DNA of 64,000 nt from Planctomycetota bacterium (GTDB lineage Bacteria; Planctomycetota; UBA1135; UBA2386). Made by a program: the position numbers and the translations under genes. The stretch is taken from contig JACKHZ010000011.1 in assembly GCA_020638735.1 (NCBI GenBank), positions 186,001-250,000 of the forward strand, given 5' to 3'. This document shows positions 9,152-16,440 of this stretch, in pieces (position 1 is the stretch's first letter; each line of letters starts with the position of its first letter). The notes beneath the pieces were generated by a model. It saw only the letters and a program-made list of their open reading frames with translations, was not told where the DNA came from and searched no databases.

Positions 9152-10167
9152 TGGTCCACGGCGCCGACCGCCCGCGCATCGCCCTCGCCGCGTCGGCGCA
9201 CGACGCGGAGATGCTGCGCGAGTGGCTGAAGGCGGCCGGGTTCGACGCCGTGTCGATCGGCGAGGAGGGGCATTCGTGCGTCGTCGGCGCGCGGGCCACG
9301 CTGGTCGGTTGGCCGGTGGCTGTCGACCTCGCGACGCTGCCCAAGCCGGTCGTGCTGCTGCACGAGCCGGGCGTGGACCCGGGCCGCGACGCTCGCGTCG
9401 CCGTCGAAGTGCTTCAGTGGCCCGATCGCGGCGACGTGAAGAGCCTGCTCGCGTGGTCGGCGCAGCTCGGCACGCTGTTGCATCGCCTGGTGGCGCGGCT
9501 GTCGACGCAGGCGCGACCGACCGCGGCGGCGCCGGCGCCTGCGCCGCACGCGGTGGTCGAGCACGACGCGGACGGCGGCGAACGGGCTGCGCCGGCGCTG
9601 ATCGCGATCGGCATCTCGACCGGCGGGCCGACCAGCCTGCGGGTGCTGTTCGACGGCCTGCGCGGACATCGGCTGCCGCCGATCGTCGTCGTGCAGCACA
9701 TCCCGGCCGGCTTCGTCGCCGATCTCGTGCACCGCCTGCAGGACCAGTGCGGCTATCCGTTCCGCGTCGCCGAGCACGGCATGCCGCTCGAGGATGGCGT
9801 CGCCTACATGTCGCCCGGCGACCACCATCTGCGGCTGGTCGCGCAGCCGACGCTGCGCTGCAGCTGGAGCGACGAGCCGCCGTTCCGCGGGCATCGGCCG
9901 TCGGTCGAGGTGCTGTTCGACTCGTGCGCCGGCCTGCCCGAGCCCGGCATCGCGGTGATGATGACCGGCATGGGGCAGGACGGCGCCAACGCGATGTTGC
10001 GGCTGCGACAGCGCGGCTGGGCGACGGTCGGGCAGGACCAGGAGACCTGCACGATCTACGGCATGCCCCAGGCGGCCAGGCAGGTCGGCGCCGTCGAGCG
10101 CGAGCTGCCGCTGCAGCAGATCGCGACCTGGCTGATCGCGCGCAGCCGGCGGCGCGCGCGCGCCTGA
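9151..10167 (+). CDS. cheB: CheB-type protein-glutamate methylesterase with degenerate receiver
   Basis: Removes methyl groups from receptor glutamates or deamidates glutamines. It has 338 residues; ATG 9151 overlaps the cheD stop by 1 nt. The C-terminal esterase domain (about 148-335) has an intact triad: Ser156 in GISTGGP, His183 in VVQHIP and Asp277 in GMGQDGA. The N-terminal 120 residues occupy the place of a receiver but lack the usual acidic pocket and the Asp phosphorylation site (compare VVLLHEPGVDPG), so phosphorylation control by CheA is unlikely. A Pro/Ala linker (about 123-137) joins the halves. It ends tail-to-tail with the next gene, 4 nt apart. Confidence 0.9.
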   Translation: MVHGADRPRIALAASAHDAEMLREWLKAAGFDAVSIGEEGHSCVVGARATLVGWPVAVDLATLPKPVVLLHEPGVDPGRDARVAVEVLQWPDRGDVKSLLAWSAQLGTLLHRLVARLSTQARPTAAAPAPAPHAVVEHDADGGERAAPALIAIGISTGGPTSLRVLFDGLRGHRLPPIVVVQHIPAGFVADLVHRLQDQCGYPFRVAEHGMPLEDGVAYMSPGDHHLRLVAQPTLRCSWSDEPPFRGHRPSVEVLFDSCAGLPEPGIAVMMTGMGQDGANAMLRLRQRGWATVGQDQETCTIYGMPQAARQVGAVERELPLQQIATWLIARSRRRARA

Positions 10168-10180
10168 CCGGTCACCGGTC
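10166..10180. terminator. Bidirectional stem-loop between convergent genes
   Basis: GACCGG-TCA-CCGGTC. The hairpin contains the last bases of the cheB stop and the stop of the convergent minus-strand gene, so a 15-nt element could end both transcripts. Confidence 0.4.
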
Positions 10181-11830
10181 GGTCTGTTCGCGGCGCAGCC
10201 GCTCGCGCATCTCGCGGCGCAGGTCGGGGTCTTCGTGCTCGAGTAGCAGCTCGACGTCGTCGCCGCCGATCGCGACCGTCGCCTCGGCGGACCAACGGCG
10301 GCCGTCGCGCTGCGCCGCCGCGAACAGCCGGTAGCTGCCGTGGTCCGGCAGGCCGGCGAAGGTGAACGTCCCGCCGGGCGCCAGCACCGCGGTGCGCGAC
10401 GCCGGCCGCAGTTCGCCGCGGGGGTCGCGCAGCGTCAGGACGACGGTGTCGCCGTCCGCCTCGGTGCCTTCGCCTCGGTGATCGACGAAGCGCACCACGC
10501 CGCTGCAGGTCGCGCCGACGTCGAGGTCGAGCGTCATCCCCTCGGCCGGCACCCGGTCGAGCGCGAGCTCGGCGTTGCGGAAGCGCGGGTCGCTGACGCG
10601 GAGCACGCCGGGCGCCGACACCGGGCCGAAGTCGGCGCGGCCGAGCGCGTCGCTGCGCGCGGTCTTCCGCGCTGGCGCCAGACCGGCCGGCAGGAACTCG
10701 AACGCGACGTCGGGCGCGGCGCGGCCGCTGTCGTCGCGGGCGGTGACGCGCAGCGGCACGCCGCGTCCCGGCATCGCCAGCGCGGCGCCGGCCGCGATCG
10801 TGGACCACGGCGCCGCGACGGGCGCGGCGTCCGGCGCGACCACGACGAGCCACGCGTCGCCTTCGGGAGGCTCCGGCAGCCGCGGCGCGGCGTCGTCGAG
10901 CGGCAGCGCCAGCGTCACCCGGAAGGCGTCGTCGACGACGACCACGCCGAACAGCACTGCGCCAGCCGGCGCGGGCCCGGCCATTCGCAGCGGCAGCTCG
11001 TCGCCCGCATCGGCGGCGACCCCGTCGCGCGGCGGCCACGGTCGCACGCCCGGCGCGATCGGGCCCGGCACCTGGTGCGGCGGGCTGAGCCGACCGTCCT
11101 GCAGCACGACCAGCGGAGCCGCGAGCGCCGTCGCGCGCAGCAGCGCCGCGCCCTGTTCGTCCTGGAGCGTCAGCTCGGGGCGCCCCGCGGGGAACAGCGC
11201 GGCGCGCGGCGGCAGCTGCAGGCGCTGGCCTTCGCCGAGGAAGTTGAGCGTGGTGCGGCTGCCGGCGGCAACCTGCACGCGGCTCCAGATCCAGCCCTCC
11301 TCGCCGTGCGCCCAGACCTCGTAGTCGCCGGCCGGCAGGCGCACCTCCCGCCCGCTCTGCGGCGGCAGCGGCAGCACGGTGCCGTCGGCGAGGCGCGTGC
11401 GCGCCCACAGCGTGAACGGCTCGCTGCCGGTCGCGGTGGTGACCGCGCCGAGCGGCTGCAGCATCAGGCGCACGGCGCCGCCGGCGAACCGCCGCGGCAG
11501 CAGCGCGCCGAGTCCTTCGGCGGTGCGCACCATGCCGGCGCCGGCGAACAGCGGCTCGCCATCGGGCGCCCGGAAGCGCAGCGTGCCGTTGGCGTCGCTG
11601 GTCGCGCGGAGCGCGAGCGGCCGCGGCAGGCCCGCGGACGGGGATGCCGGCGCGCCGTCGAGCGCCGGCAGCCGCCAGCGCGGCTCGGTGAGCAGCCAGC
11701 CCTCGGCACCGGCGACGCGCTGGTTCGACGGGTCGCGCACCTCGACGTAGACCGTCGGCGGCGTCTGCGCGGCGCTGGCCGCGGCCAGCGCGGTCGCGGC
11801 GAGCGTGGCCAGGCGGCGGGGGAGTCGCAT
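10172..11830 (-). CDS. Secreted protein with carboxypeptidase-regulatory-like repeats
   Basis: Has 552 residues with a classical signal peptide (MRLPRRLATLAATALAAASA, cleavage near AQT). The rest is a series of beta-rich segments of the form D.NG.(L/A)RF....G and LP.G.Y.VWA(H), such as VYVEVRDPSNQRVAGAEGW, ANGTLRFRAPDG and RVTARDDSGRAAPDVAFEF. This resembles carboxypeptidase regulatory-like/SdrD-B-type folds used as exported scaffolds. No catalytic motif is visible. A TACGTT hexamer nine bases before the ATG may be its -10. It lies 57 nt downstream of clpP on the same strand, so cotranscription is possible. The role is unknown. Confidence 0.8.
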   Translation of the reverse strand: MRLPRRLATLAATALAAASAAQTPPTVYVEVRDPSNQRVAGAEGWLLTEPRWRLPALDGAPASPSAGLPRPLALRATSDANGTLRFRAPDGEPLFAGAGMVRTAEGLGALLPRRFAGGAVRLMLQPLGAVTTATGSEPFTLWARTRLADGTVLPLPPQSGREVRLPAGDYEVWAHGEEGWIWSRVQVAAGSRTTLNFLGEGQRLQLPPRAALFPAGRPELTLQDEQGAALLRATALAAPLVVLQDGRLSPPHQVPGPIAPGVRPWPPRDGVAADAGDELPLRMAGPAPAGAVLFGVVVVDDAFRVTLALPLDDAAPRLPEPPEGDAWLVVVAPDAAPVAAPWSTIAAGAALAMPGRGVPLRVTARDDSGRAAPDVAFEFLPAGLAPARKTARSDALGRADFGPVSAPGVLRVSDPRFRNAELALDRVPAEGMTLDLDVGATCSGVVRFVDHRGEGTEADGDTVVLTLRDPRGELRPASRTAVLAPGGTFTFAGLPDHGSYRLFAAAQRDGRRWSAEATVAIGGDDVELLLEHEDPDLRREMRERLRREQTDR

Positions 11831-11839
11831 CGTGCAGCG

Positions 11840-11845
11840 AACGTA
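11840..11845 (-). promoter_or_regulatory. Candidate -10 element of the secreted-protein gene
   Basis: Reads TACGTT on the minus strand, the same hexamer as in the rho promoter candidate, 9 nt before the ATG at 11830. The implied transcript would be almost leaderless. No clear -35 is seen. Confidence 0.3.
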
Positions 11846-11887
11846 GCCGCCGTCGAGCGGTTCAGGGCCGGTGTTCCGGCGCCGACG

Positions 11888-12532
11888 TCACTTCGGCAGG
11901 TCGCTGCGCCTGGTGATGACCTTGTTGACGAGGCCGTACTCGAGCGCCTGGCCGGCGTCGAGCCAGAAGTCGCGCCGCGCCGCCTCGAACACGTCCTCCG
12001 GCTTCTTGCCGCAGGCTTCGGCGATGATGCGGTTGTAGCGGTCGCGCAGCTTGAGGATCTCCTTGGCGGTGATGTCGAGGTCGGACGCCTGGCCGCGGCC
12101 CATCGTCGACGGCTGGTGGATCATGAAGCGACTCTCGCGCATGCAGAACCGGTTCTTGTCGTCGCCGGCGAGGTGGATCAGGATGCCGGCCGACGCGCAG
12201 AGGCCGTTGACGATGGTGCGGATCGGCGGCGCGATGAAGCGCAGCAGGTCGTAGATCGCGAAGCCGGCGTCGGCCGAGCCGCCCGGCGAGTTGATCATCA
12301 CCGTGATCGGCGCGTCCGGGTCCTTGGCCTCCATGGCCATCGCCCGGATCGTCGCCTCCTTCAGCATCTTGTCGTCCACCGGCCCGCTGATCAGCAGCGT
12401 GCGCGAGTCGAACATCGCCTTCTCGTACGGGTTGGGCGCGTCGCCCTTCGGCTGCTGCTGCTGCTTCTCGTCGTCCTCTTCGTCGTCGTCGAGGCGGAGC
12501 CGGCGGGGATCGAAGTCGATTGGGTTCTGCAT
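11888..12532 (-). CDS. clpP: ATP-dependent Clp protease proteolytic subunit
   Basis: Serine peptidase that forms the double-heptamer chamber fed by Clp ATPases. It has 214 residues. The catalytic Ser is in GLCASAGILI, the His in RFMIHQPS and the Asp in ARRDFWLDAGQALEYGL, all in the normal order. The region NSPGGSADAGFAIYDLLR matches the ClpP core. Oddities: the N-terminus carries an acidic, poly-Gln extension (LDDDEEDDEKQQQQPK) before the core, and the active-site loop departs from the usual ASMGA. No clpX follows. Planctomycetes often have several ClpP paralogues, so this may be a divergent copy rather than the housekeeping one. Confidence 0.92.
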   Translation of the reverse strand: MQNPIDFDPRRLRLDDDEEDDEKQQQQPKGDAPNPYEKAMFDSRTLLISGPVDDKMLKEATIRAMAMEAKDPDAPITVMINSPGGSADAGFAIYDLLRFIAPPIRTIVNGLCASAGILIHLAGDDKNRFCMRESRFMIHQPSTMGRGQASDLDITAKEILKLRDRYNRIIAEACGKKPEDVFEAARRDFWLDAGQALEYGLVNKVITRRSDLPK

Positions 12533-12553
12533 CGTGCGTGCTTTCGCTGGTCA

Positions 12554-12572
12554 CCGCGGGCGAACTGCCCGC
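12554..12572. repeat. REP-like palindrome, copy 1
   Basis: CCGCGGGCGAACTGCCCGC. It forms a GCGGGC/GCCCGC stem and differs by one base from the element at 40091-40109 after gltA. Here it would lie in the clpP 5' leader. Confidence 0.35.
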
Positions 12573-12773
12573 AGTCGTTTCTTCGGTGATCGGCTGGCCG
12601 GAAGTTGAATCGGAACCGCCGATCGCAGGGGACGGTGGATAGCGCACGATGCGCCGGGTCGCAACGCTGCGGCCGGCCCACGCCACCCGGGCCTCGCGAC
12701 GGGTGCGGCCGCCGGGTCGGGCGCTGGCATGGAGCCTTGCGTCCGCGGGTCGCCGAGGAATCTCGCCAGCGCC

Positions 12774-12802
12774 TTGCGCTCCCGGGCGGGGGGCGCTACG
12801 TT
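12774..12802 (+). promoter_or_regulatory. Candidate promoter upstream of rho
   Basis: TTGCGC (12774-12779), 17-nt spacer, TACGTT (12797-12802). The spacing is ideal for a housekeeping sigma factor and the hexamers match the pattern seen elsewhere in the window. It implies a leader of about 480 nt for rho. Confidence 0.45.
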
Positions 12803-13290
12803 CCGCGCCCGTCCGGGGAGGTGCTGGTCTCACAGTGCCGACCGGATCTCGCCATCATTGCCCTGCCGGCCATCGTCAGCAGGCTCGCGGTGCCGCCGAT
12901 TCGATCGCGGACCGCGATGTGGCGAGCGCGGAAGGGCCCAGGCCGCCGCGCAGCGTCCCGCACGGAACCTCAGCCGGCAGAATCAGGCCGGAGTTCCCGT
13001 TCCGCTCGGGCCTGCGCCGTCTGCCGAAGTCCTGGTAGTCGAGGCGAACGGCGCGGGTGCAGGACGGTCCTGCCGCCAACGTCGTCGCTGGGAGCCGAGG
13101 CTCCCGAAGGTCGTACCGGGCCGAGGAATGCCCGGGCGGCACACGAAGGTGAAACGCCGGGTTCGTCCTGATCCCCGCGCGCATGCTCGACCGGCCCCGA
13201 TGACGGGGCCCGTTGGACGCGCCCGGTGGGCCAGGACGTGCCGACTTCTCCTGGAGCACGGCAGCGAGCGCTGCCCACGTGACGCACTGC

Positions 13291-14643
13291 ATGAGTATCA
13301 CCGAAAGCGAGTTCCACGGTGGCATGGACAGTTCCGGCGACGGCGGCCCCGACCGCAAGCGCTGGCGCGGCGGACGTCGTCGGCGGCGCAGGCGCGGAGG
13401 TGGCGGCGGCGGTAACGGCGATGGTGGCGGCGGCAACGGCGGCAACGGCGGTGGCGGCGGCGGTGGTGGTGGCGGCGGGGGAGGCAGCTTCCCGGTCGAG
13501 GGCCCGACCGAGGACGCCGTCGGCGTGCTCGAGTACACCAAGGAGGGCAACGGCTGGCTGCGCCACTCGCGCAACAGCTACATGCCCGATCCGATCCCGG
13601 GCTCCGACGTGTTCGTGCCGTCGGCGCTGATCCGCCAGTATCGCCTGCAGGAAGGCAGCGAGATCGTCGGCCAGGCCGGTCTGCCGAGCCGCGGCCCGCA
13701 GCGGCATACGCTCGCGTCGATCGAGACCGTGGACGGCATCGACCCCGAGGAACGGCGCGAGATGCCGACGTTCCGCAACATGACGGTCATCGATCCGGAG
13801 CCGCAGTTCGTGCTGGCGCCGGGCAGCGACGAGAACATCTCGCTGCGCATCGTCGACCTGCTGTGCCCGATCGGCAACGGCACGCGCGGCCTGGTGGTCG
13901 CGCCGCCGCGCTCCGGCAAGACGGTGCTGATGCAGCAGATCTGCCACGCCATCAGCGAGCACTATCCCGACGTGCACCTGATCGTGCTGCTGATCGACGA
14001 GCGCCCCGAAGAGGCGACCGGCTGGAAGCGCAGCGTCAGCGGCGACAACCGCGAGGTGCTGGTGTCGACGCTCGACGAGGGGCCCAAGCACCACATCGCC
14101 GTCAGCGAGATGTGCATGAAGCGCGCCCAGCGGCTGGTCGAGACCGGCAAGGACGTCGTGATCCTGCTCGACTCGATCACCCGCCTGACGCGCGCCTACA
14201 ACTCGGCGCTCGGCGGCCGCGGCGGCGGCACGATGTCGGGCGGCCTCGGCGCCAAGGTGCTCGAGGTGCCGAAGAAGTTCTTCGGCGCGGCCCGCAACTG
14301 CGAAGAGGGCGGCTCGCTGACGATCCTGGCGACGACGCTGGTCGACACCGGCTCGCGCATGGACCAGGTGATCTTCGAGGAGTTCAAGGGCACCGGCAAC
14401 CAGGAGCTGGTGCTCAACCGTCAGCTCGCCGAGCGGCGCATCTTCCCGGCGATCGACATCGAGCTGTCCGGCACCCGCAAGGAGGAGCTGCTGCTCGGCG
14501 CCGACGTCACCAAGCGGCTCTACACGCTGCGGCGCGTGCTGGCGCGCATGAACGCGCTGGACGCGATGCCGCTGCTGATCGATCGCCTGATGAAGACGGA
14601 CACGAACAAGGAGTTCCTCGATTCGTTCCGTCTGGACGACTGA
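13291..14643 (+). CDS. rho: Transcription termination factor Rho with Arg/Gly-rich insertion
   Basis: Hexameric RNA helicase that ends transcription. From ATG 13291 it has 450 residues; an in-frame ATG at 13213 and one at 13324 are alternatives, and no strong Shine-Dalgarno decides. The usual N-terminal helix bundle is replaced by a low-complexity stretch: poly-Arg at about 29-35, then about 30 nearly pure Gly/Asn residues. The cold-shock-like RNA-binding domain follows (GVLEYTKEGNGWLRHS, DVFVPSALIRQYRL). The motor has Walker A APPRSGKTVLM (about 204-214) and Walker B VVILLDSITRLTRAYN, then the Q- and R-loop regions to the end. Arg/Gly tails may add RNA binding or condensate behaviour, by analogy with Rho insertions in other phyla. 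Confidence 0.95.
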   Translation: MSITESEFHGGMDSSGDGGPDRKRWRGGRRRRRRRGGGGGGNGDGGGGNGGNGGGGGGGGGGGGGSFPVEGPTEDAVGVLEYTKEGNGWLRHSRNSYMPDPIPGSDVFVPSALIRQYRLQEGSEIVGQAGLPSRGPQRHTLASIETVDGIDPEERREMPTFRNMTVIDPEPQFVLAPGSDENISLRIVDLLCPIGNGTRGLVVAPPRSGKTVLMQQICHAISEHYPDVHLIVLLIDERPEEATGWKRSVSGDNREVLVSTLDEGPKHHIAVSEMCMKRAQRLVETGKDVVILLDSITRLTRAYNSALGGRGGGTMSGGLGAKVLEVPKKFFGAARNCEEGGSLTILATTLVDTGSRMDQVIFEEFKGTGNQELVLNRQLAERRIFPAIDIELSGTRKEELLLGADVTKRLYTLRRVLARMNALDAMPLLIDRLMKTDTNKEFLDSFRLDD

Positions 14644-14719
14644 TCGAGAGGAAGGGCGCGCGGCGCGTTGCGTCGTCGGGCGCCCGGGCTAGTGGGGCGG
14701 ACTCGGAGCGCGACAGCAC

Positions 14720-15676
14720 ATGATCGAAGTCGAACGTCTGGAGAAGACCTACGGCTTCGCCCGCGCGCTGAGGGGCATCAGCTTCTCGGTGCAGAACGGC
14801 GAAGTGCTCGGCTTCCTCGGTCCCAACGGGGCCGGGAAGTCGACGACGATGAAGATCCTGACCGGCTACCTGCTGCCGACCGGCGGCCGGGCGTCGGTCG
14901 ACGGCCTCGACGTCGTCGAGCGTTCGCTCGAGGTGCGGCGGCGCATCGGCTACCTGCCGGAGAGCACGCCGCTCTACGCCGACATGCGCGTCGACGACTA
15001 CCTGCGCTTCTGCGCCGAGATCCGCGGCGTGCCGCGCAGCCGCCGCAAGGCCCAGGTCGCGCGCGCCGTCGAGCGCTGCCGCCTCGAGCGCGTCACCGGC
15101 AAGAACATCGTCGAGCTGTCGAAGGGCTACAAGCAGCGCGTCGGGCTCGCCCAGGCGATCGTGCACGAGCCGCCGGTGCTGATCCTCGACGAACCGACCT
15201 CGGGCCTCGATCCCAACCAGATCGTCGAGGTGCGCAAGCTGATCGCCGAGCTCGGCGAGCAACACACGGTGATCCTGTCGACGCACTACCTGCAGGAGGT
15301 CGAGAAGTCCTGCACCCGCGTCGTCATCGTGCACCAGGGCGAGATCGTCGCCGACGGCACGCAGCAGCAGCTGGTCGCGCAGCAGCCGAGCGGCGGCGTG
15401 CTGTTGACCGTGCGCGGACCGGAACAGGCGGTGCTGTCGCAGCTGCGCGAGCTGCTGCCGGCCGATGTGCCCGTCGCGGTGACGGCGCGCGACGGCGACC
15501 GCGTGCACTACCGCGTCGCGGTCGATCGGCAGAACGCGCCGGTCGACGAGGCGTTGGCGCGGCTGGTCGTCAAGAACGGCTGGGACCTGCTCGAGCTGCG
15601 CCGCGAGGCGGCGACGCTCGAGGACGTGTTCCGCAACCTGACGCTGCGGGCGCAGCAGGAGGCCGTCGGTGCCTGA
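14720..15676 (+). CDS. ABC transporter ATP-binding protein (GldA-like)
   Basis: ATPase of an ABC-2-type exporter, 318 residues. Walker A GPNGAGKSTTM, signature LSKGYKQRVGLAQA (the LSKGY form typical of GldA/ABC-2 ATPases), Walker B LILDEPTSGLDP and the H-loop STHYLQEVEKS are all intact. About 95 C-terminal residues follow the nucleotide-binding domain, as in gliding-type ATPases. It overlaps the permease gene by 8 nt and starts a four-gene unit with the permease, a GldG-like protein and a DUF4340 protein. The substrate is unknown; similar clusters occur in non-gliding bacteria, so gliding should not be assumed. Confidence 0.9.
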   Translation: MIEVERLEKTYGFARALRGISFSVQNGEVLGFLGPNGAGKSTTMKILTGYLLPTGGRASVDGLDVVERSLEVRRRIGYLPESTPLYADMRVDDYLRFCAEIRGVPRSRRKAQVARAVERCRLERVTGKNIVELSKGYKQRVGLAQAIVHEPPVLILDEPTSGLDPNQIVEVRKLIAELGEQHTVILSTHYLQEVEKSCTRVVIVHQGEIVADGTQQQLVAQQPSGGVLLTVRGPEQAVLSQLRELLPADVPVAVTARDGDRVHYRVAVDRQNAPVDEALARLVVKNGWDLLELRREAATLEDVFRNLTLRAQQEAVGA

Positions 15677-16436
15677 CGTCCCGGTGCTCGATCTCGTCGG
15701 CAGCGGCGCGCGCGTCGTCTTCCGCCGCGAGCTGAAGGCCTACTTCCTGTCGCCGATCGCCTACGTGTTCGGCGCGCTGTTCCTCGCCGTGCTGCTGTGG
15801 CAGGCGGCCGCGGCGACGATCGTCGACGGCGCGCCGGCGAGCATGCAGCCGTTCTTCGCCTATCTGCCGTGGCTGTTCCTGCTGTTCCTGCCGGGGCTGA
15901 CGATGCGGCTGTGGGCCGAGGAGCGCAAGCTCGGCACCATCGAGCTGCTGTTGACCTTCCCGGTCGAGGCGCGGCAGGTGGTGATGGGCAAGTTCCTCGC
16001 CGTGATGGTGTTCCTCGGCTGCATGCTGCTGCTGACGCTCGGCCTGCCGCTGACGCTCGGCGCCTACGGCCGCCTCGACTGGCCGGCGACGCTCGGCTCC
16101 TACCTGGCGTCGCTGCTCTACGCGTCGAGCTACGTCGCGGTCGGCATGTTCTGGTCGAGCATGACGCGCGACCAGATCATCGCGCTGCTGGCGTCGATCG
16201 TGTCGCTGGCGCTGCTGTTCCTGCTCGGCGTGCCGCAGATCGTCGAGGGCATGTTCGCCGGCGCGCCGGCGTGGCTGCAGGACCTGCTCAACGGCCTGAG
16301 CCCATACAAGTACTTCCAGAGCATCGCGCGCGGCGTCTTCGACACGCGCGACTTCGTCTACTTCGCCTGCTTCTGCGGGTTCTTCCTCTACGCCAACACG
16401 CTGGTGCTGCAGGTCCGCCGCCAGCAGAAGGGGTGA
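15669..16436 (+). CDS. ABC-2-type permease (GldF-like)
   Basis: 255 residues from GTG 15669. About six hydrophobic segments are visible, for example LSPIAYVFGALFLAVLLW, LPWLFLLFLPGLTMRLWAEE, VMVFLGCMLLLTLGLPLTLG and IIALLASIVSLALLFLLGV. The cytoplasmic RLWAEERKLGTIELLLTFPV motif is characteristic of ABC-2/GldF permeases. It is the membrane partner of the preceding ATPase by overlap and family. It is 4 nt from the next gene. Confidence 0.88.
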   Translation: MPDVPVLDLVGSGARVVFRRELKAYFLSPIAYVFGALFLAVLLWQAAAATIVDGAPASMQPFFAYLPWLFLLFLPGLTMRLWAEERKLGTIELLLTFPVEARQVVMGKFLAVMVFLGCMLLLTLGLPLTLGAYGRLDWPATLGSYLASLLYASSYVAVGMFWSSMTRDQIIALLASIVSLALLFLLGVPQIVEGMFAGAPAWLQDLLNGLSPYKYFQSIARGVFDTRDFVYFACFCGFFLYANTLVLQVRRQQKG

Positions 16437-16440
16437 TGCC

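Larger units (their letters stand above)
12533..13290. other. Long gene-poor region between divergent clpP and rho
   Basis: 758 nt without a frame I believe is coding; the open frames here are Arg/Pro-rich and shift between strands. It holds the clpP 5' side with a hairpin at 12554-12572, a promoter candidate at 12774-12802, and stem-loops at 13090-13105 (GGGAGCC-GA-GGCTCCC) and 13193-13210 (GGCCCCG-ATGA-CGGGGCC). The 3' half would be a roughly 480-nt structured leader of rho, which in other bacteria is autoregulated through its leader. A non-coding RNA cannot be excluded, but I did not recognise RNase P, tmRNA or SRP RNA. Confidence 0.5.

Noticed and set aside
12605..13212. Several overlapping plus- and minus-strand frames ahead of rho
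   Set aside because: All are Arg/Pro/Gly-rich, mutually overlapping, without ribosome-binding sites or motifs; treated as leader and intergenic DNA.
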